Position numbers and translations under genes: made by a program. The notes beneath the pieces were generated by a model that saw only the letters and a list, made by a program, of their open reading frames with translations, did no database searches and was not told where the DNA came from. A stretch of DNA of 37,761 nucleotides from Candidatus Daviesbacteria bacterium. GTDB lineage: Bacteria; Patescibacteriota; Microgenomatia; Daviesbacterales; UBA10151. Shown in pieces: positions 27,137-37,761 of the stretch. The stretch spans positions 1 through 37,761 of the forward strand of contig JAQTPP010000007.1 of the NCBI GenBank assembly GCA_028712705.1, read 5' to 3'. The number at the start of each line of letters is the position of its first letter. Position 1 is the stretch's first letter.

Positions 27137-29674
27137 CTAGTCCGAATTAACAACAAAGTTGATTACTTTACCGGATATATACACGGTTTTTTTCATGGAT
27201 TTTCCCTCTAAAAATTTTTGGACTTTTTTGCTCTCCAAAGCCCTCGTTTCTACGACCTCTTTATCACTTATTACATCTTTCTGTATCACTAATATATCCC
27301 GAACCTTTCCGTTAACCTGAACTACAACAGAAACTTCCTCTTCTTCTAGAAATTTACTGTCACTCTTTGGCCAGGACTGCTGATGAATAGACCAATTATT
27401 TGTCATTCTGGCTTGCCCAGAATCCTCTTTTGATTCTGGAGTCGCTTCGCTCCCCAGAATGACATTTTCCCAAAGCTCTTCTGTAATGTGCGGAGCAAAC
27501 GGAGCCAGAAGCAGCAGGAATACTTTATATTCTTCTACTTCAATCCTATCTTTTCTGGACAAATGATTTAACCATTCCATCAAAGAAGCAATAGCGGTGT
27601 TAAACTTCAATTGCTCAATGTCTTCTGTGACTTTTTTAATAGTCTTGTGCATTATTCTTAGATCAATCTGCGTCATTCTGGCTTGCCCAGAATCCTCTTT
27701 TGATTCTGGAGTCGCTTCGCTCCCCAGAATGACACTATTAGTAGTAACTTTCTCTTGCAACCCCCAAACCCTTTGCAGGAAATGGTAGACACCGTTTACC
27801 CCATCCGGATTCCATGAAGTCACAATATCAAAAGGGCCCAGGAACATCAGGTACAGCCTGATTGCATCAGCGCCATAATTTTTGACCTCCATATCGGGAT
27901 TAACTACATTCCCCCGGGATTTACTCATTCTGGAGCCGTCAGGACCCAAAATTGTACCATGATGAATCCTTTTTTTGGCATATTCATCAAAACTAACTAA
28001 TCCTAAATCTTTAAAAACCATAGTAAAAAATCTTGAATAAAGAGCATGACCTAATGTGTGCTCCGGGCCTCCGATATAAATATCCAGCGGCATCCAAGCC
28101 TTGGCAATTTTCTTATCAAAAATTTCAGCATCATTTTCAGGATCCAGATAGCGGAAAAAATACCAGGCTGAATCTACAAAAGTATCCATAGTCTCTACCT
28201 CACGCTTGGCCGGACCGCTGCATTTCGGACATTCCGTATTTACCCAATCTTCTGCCGTAGCCAGAGGAGGCTTTCCTTTTGGTGCATAATCAACTTCATA
28301 CGGCAGTTCAACCGGCAAATCTTTTTCAGGCACCGGTACAGTGCCACATTTCTCACAGTAGATAATAGGAATCGGCGTCCCCCAATATCTCTGCCTGGAA
28401 ATTGACCAATCATGCAGGTGATATTGAACCTGCCTTTTTCCCCAACCTTTTTCCTCCAACCAGTCTTTAATTTTTTCCCTAGCCTCCTCCGGAGTTTTCA
28501 AACCGCTAAATTGTTCCGAATTAACCAGTATCCCTTCTTCTAAAACATCATCCATTAGCAGAACTTTTGATTGATCGCTAGCGCTTTTACCAATCACTCT
28601 GATAATTTCCAGACCGTACTTCCTGGCAAATTCAAAATCGCGATGATCTGAGCTTGGCACACCCATAACTGCACCGGTTCCATAGTCTGCTAAAACATAA
28701 TCGGCAATCCAGATTGGTACTTTCTTACCGTTAACAGAGTTAATACAATAAGCGCCGGTAAACACCCCTGTTTTCTCCCTTCCTTCAGCTTTACGCTCCA
28801 GCTCTGATTTTTTTTGGGATACCCTGATATATTCCTCAACTTCTTTTTCTCTATCTTTGACAACCAGTTTCCTGACCAAGGAATGCTCCGGAGCTAAAAC
28901 CATATATGTCACCCCAAATATAGTTTCCGGAAAAACCGTATAGGCCTTCAATTTCGAGGTGTCTTGTACTACGGGAAACTCTATTTCCATTCCTTCGCTT
29001 TTGCCAATCCAATCGTTCTGGCCTTCGCGAAGCGACTTGGGCCAATCAGCTTGAGGTGGATCGCTCCAGAGAAGCCTATCCGCATATGAAGTAATCCTAA
29101 AAAGCCACTGATCAACTTCTTTCTGCTCTACCTCGTTCCCGCATCTCCAGCATTTTCCGTTTTCAACATTTTCATTAGCCAATACAGTCTGGCAGGATGG
29201 ACACCAATTTGACATTAATTTCCCTCGGTAAGCCAAATCTCGCTCGAGCATCTTCAAAAAAATCCATTGATTCCACTTGTAATATTTAGGATCACAAGCC
29301 ACCATGGTTTTAGTCCAATCAATTGAGGCGCCCAAAGTTTCAAATTGAACTCTCATCCGCTCCATATTTTGATAGGTCCAGTCACGAGGATGAATCCCTT
29401 TTTTGATGGCTGCATTCTCAGCAGGCAAACCAAAAGCATCAAACCCGTTAGGAAAAAGGACATTGAAACCTTGCCGAGCCTTAAACCTGGCTAAAATATC
29501 ACCCATTGTGAATGTAAACCAGTGACCCATATGAAGGTCGCCTGAGGTATACGGAAGCTCTACTAAAACATAGTATTTGTTTTTGGTCTCTGACAGATCG
29601 GTTAGATAAACACCATTCTCTGCCCACTTTTTTTGCCATTTGGGCTCAATTTGAGAAGGGATATATTTATTCAT
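27137..29674 (-). CDS. leuS: Leucyl-tRNA synthetase
   Basis: MNKYIPSQIEPKWQKKW start; PYTSGDLHMGHW (HIGH-like), MSKSRGNVVNPD (KMSKS). Confidence 0.97.
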   Translation of the reverse strand: MNKYIPSQIEPKWQKKWAENGVYLTDLSETKNKYYVLVELPYTSGDLHMGHWFTFTMGDILARFKARQGFNVLFPNGFDAFGLPAENAAIKKGIHPRDWTYQNMERMRVQFETLGASIDWTKTMVACDPKYYKWNQWIFLKMLERDLAYRGKLMSNWCPSCQTVLANENVENGKCWRCGNEVEQKEVDQWLFRITSYADRLLWSDPPQADWPKSLREGQNDWIGKSEGMEIEFPVVQDTSKLKAYTVFPETIFGVTYMVLAPEHSLVRKLVVKDREKEVEEYIRVSQKKSELERKAEGREKTGVFTGAYCINSVNGKKVPIWIADYVLADYGTGAVMGVPSSDHRDFEFARKYGLEIIRVIGKSASDQSKVLLMDDVLEEGILVNSEQFSGLKTPEEAREKIKDWLEEKGWGKRQVQYHLHDWSISRQRYWGTPIPIIYCEKCGTVPVPEKDLPVELPYEVDYAPKGKPPLATAEDWVNTECPKCSGPAKREVETMDTFVDSAWYFFRYLDPENDAEIFDKKIAKAWMPLDIYIGGPEHTLGHALYSRFFTMVFKDLGLVSFDEYAKKRIHHGTILGPDGSRMSKSRGNVVNPDMEVKNYGADAIRLYLMFLGPFDIVTSWNPDGVNGVYHFLQRVWGLQEKVTTNSVILGSEATPESKEDSGQARMTQIDLRIMHKTIKKVTEDIEQLKFNTAIASLMEWLNHLSRKDRIEVEEYKVFLLLLAPFAPHITEELWENVILGSEATPESKEDSGQARMTNNWSIHQQSWPKSDSKFLEEEEVSVVVQVNGKVRDILVIQKDVISDKEVVETRALESKKVQKFLEGKSMKKTVYISGKVINFVVNSD
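27402..27463. repeat. 62-bp palindromic repeat in leuS, copy 1
   Basis: gtcattctggcttgcccagaatcctcttttgattctggagtcgcttcgctccccagaatgac. Confidence 0.95.
27672..27733. repeat. 62-bp palindromic repeat in leuS, copy 2 (identical)
   Basis: Identical sequence to 27402-27463, same orientation, 270 bp apart. Confidence 0.95.
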
Positions 29675-29722
29675 AAAATGATTGTAGCATCTGGCTGCAA
29701 AAATGTCATTCTGATTTTCATT

Positions 29723-29778
29723 CACCTCCGAGGTGTAATCCCTCCACCTCCGAGAAGTCAAAGCCCACCTCGGAGGTA
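29723..29778. repeat. CACCTCCGAGGTG hairpin repeats, left flank of F1-like operon
   Basis: cacctccgaggtg followed by cacctccgagaagtcaaagcccacctcggaggt. Confidence 0.8.
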
Positions 29779-29873
29779 TGTGTTTTAATCAAAAGTTTCA
29801 CGGATATTTTCACATATATAAAGCAGGTCTTTGTTGCTTCTTCTTGATATAGTTAGTATGTATTCTGATCTAT

Positions 29874-29901
29874 CCTATACCCTATACCCTAAACCCTATA
29901 C
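29874..29901. repeat. Imperfect heptamer tandem repeat CCTATAC x4
   Basis: cctatac cctatac cctaaac cctatac. Confidence 0.8.
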
Positions 29902-29955
29902 CATATCTCGTGCCTATGCGGTAATTATCTTGATATATTTTGATATGAATAGACT

Positions 29956-30000
29956 CACCTCCGAGGTGTAATCGTGATTCTTCACCTCGGAGGTGTTTTA
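29956..30000 (+). terminator. Perfect 13-bp hairpin plus TTTTA upstream of the F1-like operon
   Basis: CACCTCCGAGGTG-14 nt-CACCTCGGAGGTG-TTTTA. Confidence 0.6.
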
Positions 30001-30001
30001 A

Positions 30002-30877
<876 letters not shown>

Positions 30878-30906
30878 ATTTCTTTATTCTATCGTATTAT
30901 CTACCT

Positions 30907-31593
30907 ATGCCAAATCTGCCTTTGGATCTTACAAATTTAGCGCTGATCGTTACTCTAATTATTATCCTCTTGCTATACCTTCGTGAATACAACAAGCGAA
31001 AGAAACTGGAATCCGAGGGAGATAAATTCCTGCAAGGCATTAAAGAAAAAGGCTGGGAGAACTTGCATCAATCTATTAAAAAATCACAGGAGATCCTGGG
31101 AGAAGCGGAATTAGAAGGAATTAAGGTTGTTGCAGGCAGCGAGGTCGAGTTATCCAAACTGGAGAATGAGTATTCAAAGAGGCTTTCTCAAAGTTTAGAA
31201 ACATCCCAGCGCAATATCGATAAGGCGCAAGAGAAACTTATGCAGTTTATGACAGACTTGCAAAAGTCAAGCGCACAGTTTGAAGAAGCAAGCAAAGTCT
31301 CCGGCCAAGAACGTATCAATCAACTTTTTGACAATATTGAAAACAGGTTATCCGACTTTCTGGTGCAAACAGCGCAAAAAACTTCCTCCTCTATTGAACT
31401 GGAGCTTAAAAGCTCCAGACAGTTAATTGATACCTACAAAAACGAACAATTAAAATTGATTGATGAAAACATTATTGCCATGATGGAACAAACTTTAAGC
31501 CTGGTTTTGGGGAAAAAACTATCTTTAAGCGACCAGCTTGATCTTATTTATGAAGCGCTGGAAAAAGCAAAGGTGGAAAAATTTATTGTATAG
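30907..31593 (+). CDS. atpF: F0 subunit b-like protein
   Basis: N-terminal TM, long charged coiled coil, C-terminal LVLGKKLSLSDQLDLIYEALEKAKVEKFI; gene order. Confidence 0.65.
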   Translation: MPNLPLDLTNLALIVTLIIILLLYLREYNKRKKLESEGDKFLQGIKEKGWENLHQSIKKSQEILGEAELEGIKVVAGSEVELSKLENEYSKRLSQSLETSQRNIDKAQEKLMQFMTDLQKSSAQFEEASKVSGQERINQLFDNIENRLSDFLVQTAQKTSSSIELELKSSRQLIDTYKNEQLKLIDENIIAMMEQTLSLVLGKKLSLSDQLDLIYEALEKAKVEKFIV

Positions 31594-31600
31594 CATCAGA

Positions 31601-32104
31601 ATGACAGAAAAAGTTATGGATCAAGAAATACTAAACATTATCCTGAAAGACACTTATTCTCTTACCAGCCTTAAACACAGACTGAGGATCTTAAAGTCTA
31701 ATTTGCTAAAAACTTTTTTCGGAGGCGAAAACAATCAAACTTTAAGTTTCACTGCCCAGGATCTAAACTGGCTACAGTTCCTGCCCGAGGGCTTTTACCG
31801 AAAATTTAACAAGGATAATGTCTATCAGATTCTTACCGGCCTGGAAAAAGGGATTTCCGGGTTACCTACTCTTACGATCTATCTTACATTTGAACCGGAT
31901 GATACAACCTTAAGTCGAATCGGCTCTGTTGCAAGAAAAACATTTAATTCCCCTTTCTTAATTTTAGACATTAAACTTGATCCAAATTTAATTGCCGGAG
32001 CGGCCTTAGTCTGGAAAGGGGTATACAGAGATTATTCGCTTAGAGCAAAGGTCGAAAACAGAAAACTCGAAATTATCGGGGAGTTTAAGAAGTTTTTAAG
32101 ATAA
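31601..32104 (+). CDS. atpH: F1 subunit delta-like protein
   Basis: C-terminal LDPNLIAGAALVWKGVYRDYSLRAKVENRKLEIIGEF resembles delta/OSCP; gene order. Confidence 0.7.
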   Translation: MTEKVMDQEILNIILKDTYSLTSLKHRLRILKSNLLKTFFGGENNQTLSFTAQDLNWLQFLPEGFYRKFNKDNVYQILTGLEKGISGLPTLTIYLTFEPDDTTLSRIGSVARKTFNSPFLILDIKLDPNLIAGAALVWKGVYRDYSLRAKVENRKLEIIGEFKKFLR

Positions 32105-32117
32105 CACAAGGTGTCGC

Positions 32118-32133
32118 CCCGCCGGAGGGCGGG
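32118..32133. repeat. Intra-operon hairpin between delta and alpha
   Basis: CCCGCC-GGAG-GGCGGG. Confidence 0.6.
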
Positions 32134-32150
32134 ATCCATACAATAATTAT

Positions 32151-33611
32151 ATGAGCACAAATCAACAAAATGAGGTTGGATATGTTGTATCTTCAAGGAA
32201 TTTTCTGGTCCAGCTCGATGGGCTACCTTCAATCAAAATCAATGATATGGTGCAATCCGAAACTAATCTCCGGGGATGGGTTAACTCTGTTTCCGAAACC
32301 CAAGTCGAAGTGTTGATGGTTGACGAAGGAACAATTAAACCCAGGCAGCAATTTAAACGTCTCCGTTCCCGCCTGGGAGTAATGGTAGGAGATTATTTAA
32401 TGGGGCGGGCAATAAACCCCCTGGGGGTACCAATCGATGGCAAAGGCTTGCTTTCTAAAACTCAAGTCAGTCCTATTATGGAGCTTGATGCTGAAGCTCC
32501 CGGAATCGAGTCTCGTGAATTCATCAAGACGCAATTTCTAACAGGTATTACTTTAATTGATGCCTTAATTCCTCTTGGCCGGGGACAGCGGGAACTTGTC
32601 TTAGGCGATGCCCATTCCGGCAAAACAGGATTTTTAACCGATATTATCATTAACCAGAAAAATACAGGCACCATTTGCATTTTGGCCCTGGTAGGAAAAC
32701 CGGCAGTTACAGTCAGAGATTTGATTGATACTCTGCGGCTCAATAAAGCTCTTGATTACACTGTTATAATCGCTACCTCCTCTTCTGAACCTGCGCCGCT
32801 GATTTTTTTGACCCCAAAAACTGCCTTTACGGTTGCGGAATACTTTCAGAAAAAAGGCAAAGATGTTCTCTTGATCCTGGATGACTTGGGTTCTCATGCC
32901 AAGATTTACAGAGAGATTGCGCTTCTTGGGAATAAATCACCCGGGAGGGAATCTTATCCGGGAGACATCTTTTACCAGCATGCCCATCTTTTAGAACGAG
33001 CCGGTAATTTTACTCCAAAATATGGCGGAGGTTCTATAACCGCTCTCCCTGTGATAGAGCTAAACTTAACCGACTTCACGACCTTAATTCCTACAAACCT
33101 TATGTCAATGACAGACGGACATCTTCTTTTTAAAGCGGGTTTACGGTCGCAGGGACAAATTCCGGCTGTAGACATTTCATTATCTGTTTCAAGAGTAGGC
33201 AGACAAACACAAGACCATGTCAGCAACCTGCTTTCTACAAGAGTCAGACAGGTGCTATCCGCCGCAGCGGACTTGGAAACGATTTCAAGATTCAGCAGTG
33301 AACTGCCGCTCGCAACACAGTTAATCCTTCGGCGACGGGAGTTAATTATGGAAATCTTGAAGCAGGAACCACTAACCGCAGTACCAAAACAAATCCAGTT
33401 AATACTCCTGGCGCTTCCTTTCACAACCTTTTTACAGGATAAAAACAGAGGATTTGTCGAGAAATACAAACAAATTATCATTGAAGCTTTTCTAAAAAAT
33501 CCTGCTTTGTTGCCAATCACTAAAACTATTGCTACTCTTAAAACAGACGAGGAACTCGTTAAACTGCTGGAAGGAGCGGGACCTGTACTTTCTAAGTTGT
33601 GCCCGGCTTAA
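32151..33611 (+). CDS. atpA: F1-ATPase subunit alpha, divergent
   Basis: LIPLGRGQRELVLGDAHSGKT, GRESYPGDIFYQHAHLLERA, GGGSITALPVIE, SLSVSRVGRQTQ. Confidence 0.92.
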   Translation: MSTNQQNEVGYVVSSRNFLVQLDGLPSIKINDMVQSETNLRGWVNSVSETQVEVLMVDEGTIKPRQQFKRLRSRLGVMVGDYLMGRAINPLGVPIDGKGLLSKTQVSPIMELDAEAPGIESREFIKTQFLTGITLIDALIPLGRGQRELVLGDAHSGKTGFLTDIIINQKNTGTICILALVGKPAVTVRDLIDTLRLNKALDYTVIIATSSSEPAPLIFLTPKTAFTVAEYFQKKGKDVLLILDDLGSHAKIYREIALLGNKSPGRESYPGDIFYQHAHLLERAGNFTPKYGGGSITALPVIELNLTDFTTLIPTNLMSMTDGHLLFKAGLRSQGQIPAVDISLSVSRVGRQTQDHVSNLLSTRVRQVLSAAADLETISRFSSELPLATQLILRRRELIMEILKQEPLTAVPKQIQLILLALPFTTFLQDKNRGFVEKYKQIIIEAFLKNPALLPITKTIATLKTDEELVKLLEGAGPVLSKLCPA

Positions 33612-33615
33612 ACCT

Positions 33616-35882
<2,267 letters not shown>

Positions 35883-35888
35883 AAAATT

Positions 35889-36164
35889 ATGCCTAACCCT
35901 ACCTTACATGTCCGGATCGTCTCTCCTCAACAGCTAATCCTCAATGCTGAGGCTGTCTCGGTCAGTTCTAAAAATGCACAGGGTAACTTTGATATCCTGG
36001 CCCAGCATGCAAATTTTATTACCCTGGTTGAAAATTCCCCTATTGTGATCCGGCAAGCCGGACAAAAACCCCTGGTCTTTAAATTCCCATTAGCTATAAT
36101 TATGACAACAGAAAACAAAGTCAATATTTATACATACATACAACCCCAAACTGAGAAGAAGTAA
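35889..36164 (+). CDS. atpC: F1 subunit epsilon, N-terminal domain only
   Basis: LHVRIVSPQQLILNAEAVSVSSKNAQGNFDILAQHANFITLVE; 91 aa. Confidence 0.88.
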   Translation: MPNPTLHVRIVSPQQLILNAEAVSVSSKNAQGNFDILAQHANFITLVENSPIVIRQAGQKPLVFKFPLAIIMTTENKVNIYTYIQPQTEKK

Positions 36165-36176
36165 CTTAACAACAAT

Positions 36177-36274
36177 CACCTCGGATGGTGGCCCGAAGGG
36201 ACTCCTCCGAGGTGGAAAGCCTATTTGCAGTCCTTTCACCTCCGAGGAGTCAAAGCCCACCTCGGAGGTGTTTT
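36177..36274 (+). terminator. Two CACCTC-GAGGTG hairpins downstream of the F1-like operon
   Basis: cacctcgga...tccgaggtg (36177-36214) and cacctccgaggagtcaaagcccacctcggaggtg-tttta (36237-36274). Confidence 0.7.
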
Positions 36275-36404
36275 ATCCAATGAATCCCTGATCTATTGTG
36301 ATATTCTTCATGATCTGGTTTGTTACATTTGCCGTTAGGCAAAAGTACGCTTCTTTATCTTTACCTTTTTTTTCTTAATATAGTAATTACTATAATAATA
36401 ACCC

Positions 36405-36434
36405 TTGACAAATCTATGTAAACCTATGTACGAT
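36405..36434 (+). promoter_or_regulatory. Candidate promoter of the HTH-fiber gene
   Basis: TTGACA, 18-bp spacer with TG, TACGAT. Confidence 0.5.
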
Positions 36435-36442
36435 GGATTAAG

Positions 36443-36475
36443 AATCTATGCAGCATAAGCAGATTTGCATAGATT
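36443..36475. promoter_or_regulatory. Candidate operator: AATCTATGCA...TGCATAGATT inverted repeat
   Basis: Perfect 10-bp inverted repeat with 13-bp spacer; related half-sites at 36411-36430. Confidence 0.5.
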
Positions 36476-36506
36476 TCAGGTTTAGACGGAACCGCCAAGT
36501 ATCAAA

Positions 36507-37761
36507 ATGAGCAATCCGTCTACGATTAAACCTTTATTAAAGATCGGCCAAGCAGCCAAACTCCTAGGCGTTTCCATTGACACACTCCGCAGATGGGAAA
36601 AGGCAGGAAAAATTACTGCAATCAGAACTCCGGGAGGAACAAGACTTTATTCCCTGACAGCTCTAAAGAAAGTTAATCCGTCCGCCAGCTGGCGGATTGC
36701 AGATTTCCAAGCTAAAGACAAAACTACTGAAGAGCTTTTAGCTTCACAAGGCCAGGCCTTGCAAAACCCTTTCTCTGTCATTGCGAGGAACGAAGTGACG
36801 TGGCAATCTTCTCCGACCATGAAAGATTCTTCTCCGGCAAAGCCGGATCAGAATGACAATTTCAAAAGGTCCTTTGTTACCAAATTCCTAATTGGCTCTG
36901 CTTTCTTATCCGTAATCACTCTGCTCATTACCTCCTGGATTACGGCTTCGTACCTCACCAATCCAAACCAAACCCGGCAATTTTTCAAAAATAACATAGC
37001 CTCAGGTTTATTTTCACCATTTCATAAGCTTGCAGAAGTAGCAGTAGCAGAAATCTCACCAGCCCAGGCTAAAATACTGGGTTTCATTCCGCCTGATGAA
37101 CCACCACCTTTAATAATTAGCCAGCAACCAAATAAATCCTCTGCAGTGCTGGCTGTAACCAGCCTTCTTCCGTTTTTAGAGGTTAATGCTGATACTCAAA
37201 TTAACGGTTCGCTTTTCGTGCGCGACTCAGTCAATGGACTCAACATGGAAGCTACTTCCTCTGCATCAACCATGGCTCTAACCTCAGGAGATACCACCTT
37301 GACAGTAACAAAAGATGCCTTACTGGATCAAGATGTATCAACTACGGCTGCTCCAACTTTCAACACTCTCAATCTCTCAGCCACCAAAGACCAACTGGTT
37401 TTCCAATCCGGCGGGCCTGCCGGCACCCTGACTTGGACCCCGACTGCTGCCAGGACTATTACCCTGCCTGATACTACCACCACCCTAATTGGGAAAGACA
37501 CAACCGATACTTTAACCAACAAATCCATTTCCGGCAGTTCCAACACTTTGACCAATATACCCAATTCTGCCCTGACTAATAGCAAAGTTACAGTCACAGC
37601 CGGAACTAACTTAACAGGCGGCGGAGATATCAGTTTAGGCTCCTCGGCAACTATAGCATTAAAAGATTCGCCGTCTATCACAGGAACATTAACAGTGACC
37701 GGGGCAACCACACTTTCGTCTACCCTGACAGTTAGCGGGGCCACGATTCTGTCGTCAACGC
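36507..37761 (+). CDS. MerR-type HTH / TM / extracellular tail-fiber-like protein (partial, runs off window)
   Basis: MSNPSTIKPLLKIGQAAKLLGVSIDTLRRWEKAGKITAIRTPGGTRLYS..., TM FLIGSAFLSVITLLITSWITASYL, then repeats such as ITGTLTVTGATTLSSTLTVSGATILSST. Open frame to window end, absent from the ORF track. Confidence 0.85.
   Translation, partial: MSNPSTIKPLLKIGQAAKLLGVSIDTLRRWEKAGKITAIRTPGGTRLYSLTALKKVNPSASWRIADFQAKDKTTEELLASQGQALQNPFSVIARNEVTWQSSPTMKDSSPAKPDQNDNFKRSFVTKFLIGSAFLSVITLLITSWITASYLTNPNQTRQFFKNNIASGLFSPFHKLAEVAVAEISPAQAKILGFIPPDEPPPLIISQQPNKSSAVLAVTSLLPFLEVNADTQINGSLFVRDSVNGLNMEATSSASTMALTSGDTTLTVTKDALLDQDVSTTAAPTFNTLNLSATKDQLVFQSGGPAGTLTWTPTAARTITLPDTTTTLIGKDTTDTLTNKSISGSSNTLTNIPNSALTNSKVTVTAGTNLTGGGDISLGSSATIALKDSPSITGTLTVTGATTLSSTLTVSGATILSST
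36675..36699. repeat. In-frame small palindrome in the HTH-fiber gene
   Basis: aatccgtccgccagctggcggattg. Confidence 0.6.
36777..36857. repeat. In-frame palindromic repeat in the HTH-fiber gene (81 bp)
   Basis: gtcattgcgaggaacgaagtgacgtggcaatc...ggatcagaatgac. Confidence 0.7.

Noticed and set aside
29874-29901. Telomere-like CCCTAAA repeat suggesting a linear replicon end
   Set aside because: Only one of four units matches, and genes continue on both sides.
37328-37744. Minus-strand 138-aa ORF in the track at the window end
   Set aside because: It is the complement of the open fiber-repeat region of the + strand HTH-fiber gene; Val-rich composition reflects antisense of Thr/Asn-rich repeats.

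Overview
This window looks like chromosomal DNA from a small-genome CPR/Patescibacteria-type bacterium (inference from gene content, short operons and divergent proteins). It contains: (i) a translation locus (rpmG, tRNA-Trp, secE, nusG, rplK, rplA, rplJ, rplL) whose usual order is interrupted by accessory genes (DUF3096- and DUF6496-like small proteins, VanW-like, GH1 glucosidase, EamA transporter, PBP1A, ASCH, AbiEii-like nucleotidyltransferase pair, dockerin-like protein); (ii) a cell-envelope/housekeeping stretch (cupin-like, WecG/TagA GT, GT4, MreB, PEGA protein, sortase, tRNA-Arg, tRNA-Pro, ndk, metallophosphoesterase, argS, ComEC, ComEA, SprT-like, leuS); (iii) a divergent F1-ATPase operon (c-like, b, delta, alpha, gamma, beta, epsilon) with no subunit a in the window; and (iv) the 5' part of a MerR-type HTH-TM-fiber surface protein. 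The main candidate for a new system is the F1-like operon. Its only c-like membrane protein is a secreted-domain/c-hairpin fusion with no carboxylate in either TM helix. The beta subunit has lost a phosphate-contacting Arg and an adenine-stacking Phe. The operon is flanked by repeated CACCTCCGAGGTG hairpins and sits next to the membrane-tethered HTH-fiber gene. A second theme is palindromic repeats inserted in frame within conserved genes (nusG, rplA, leuS twice, a GT4, comEA, and the HTH-fiber gene). All assignments come from reading the sequence; no database search was run.
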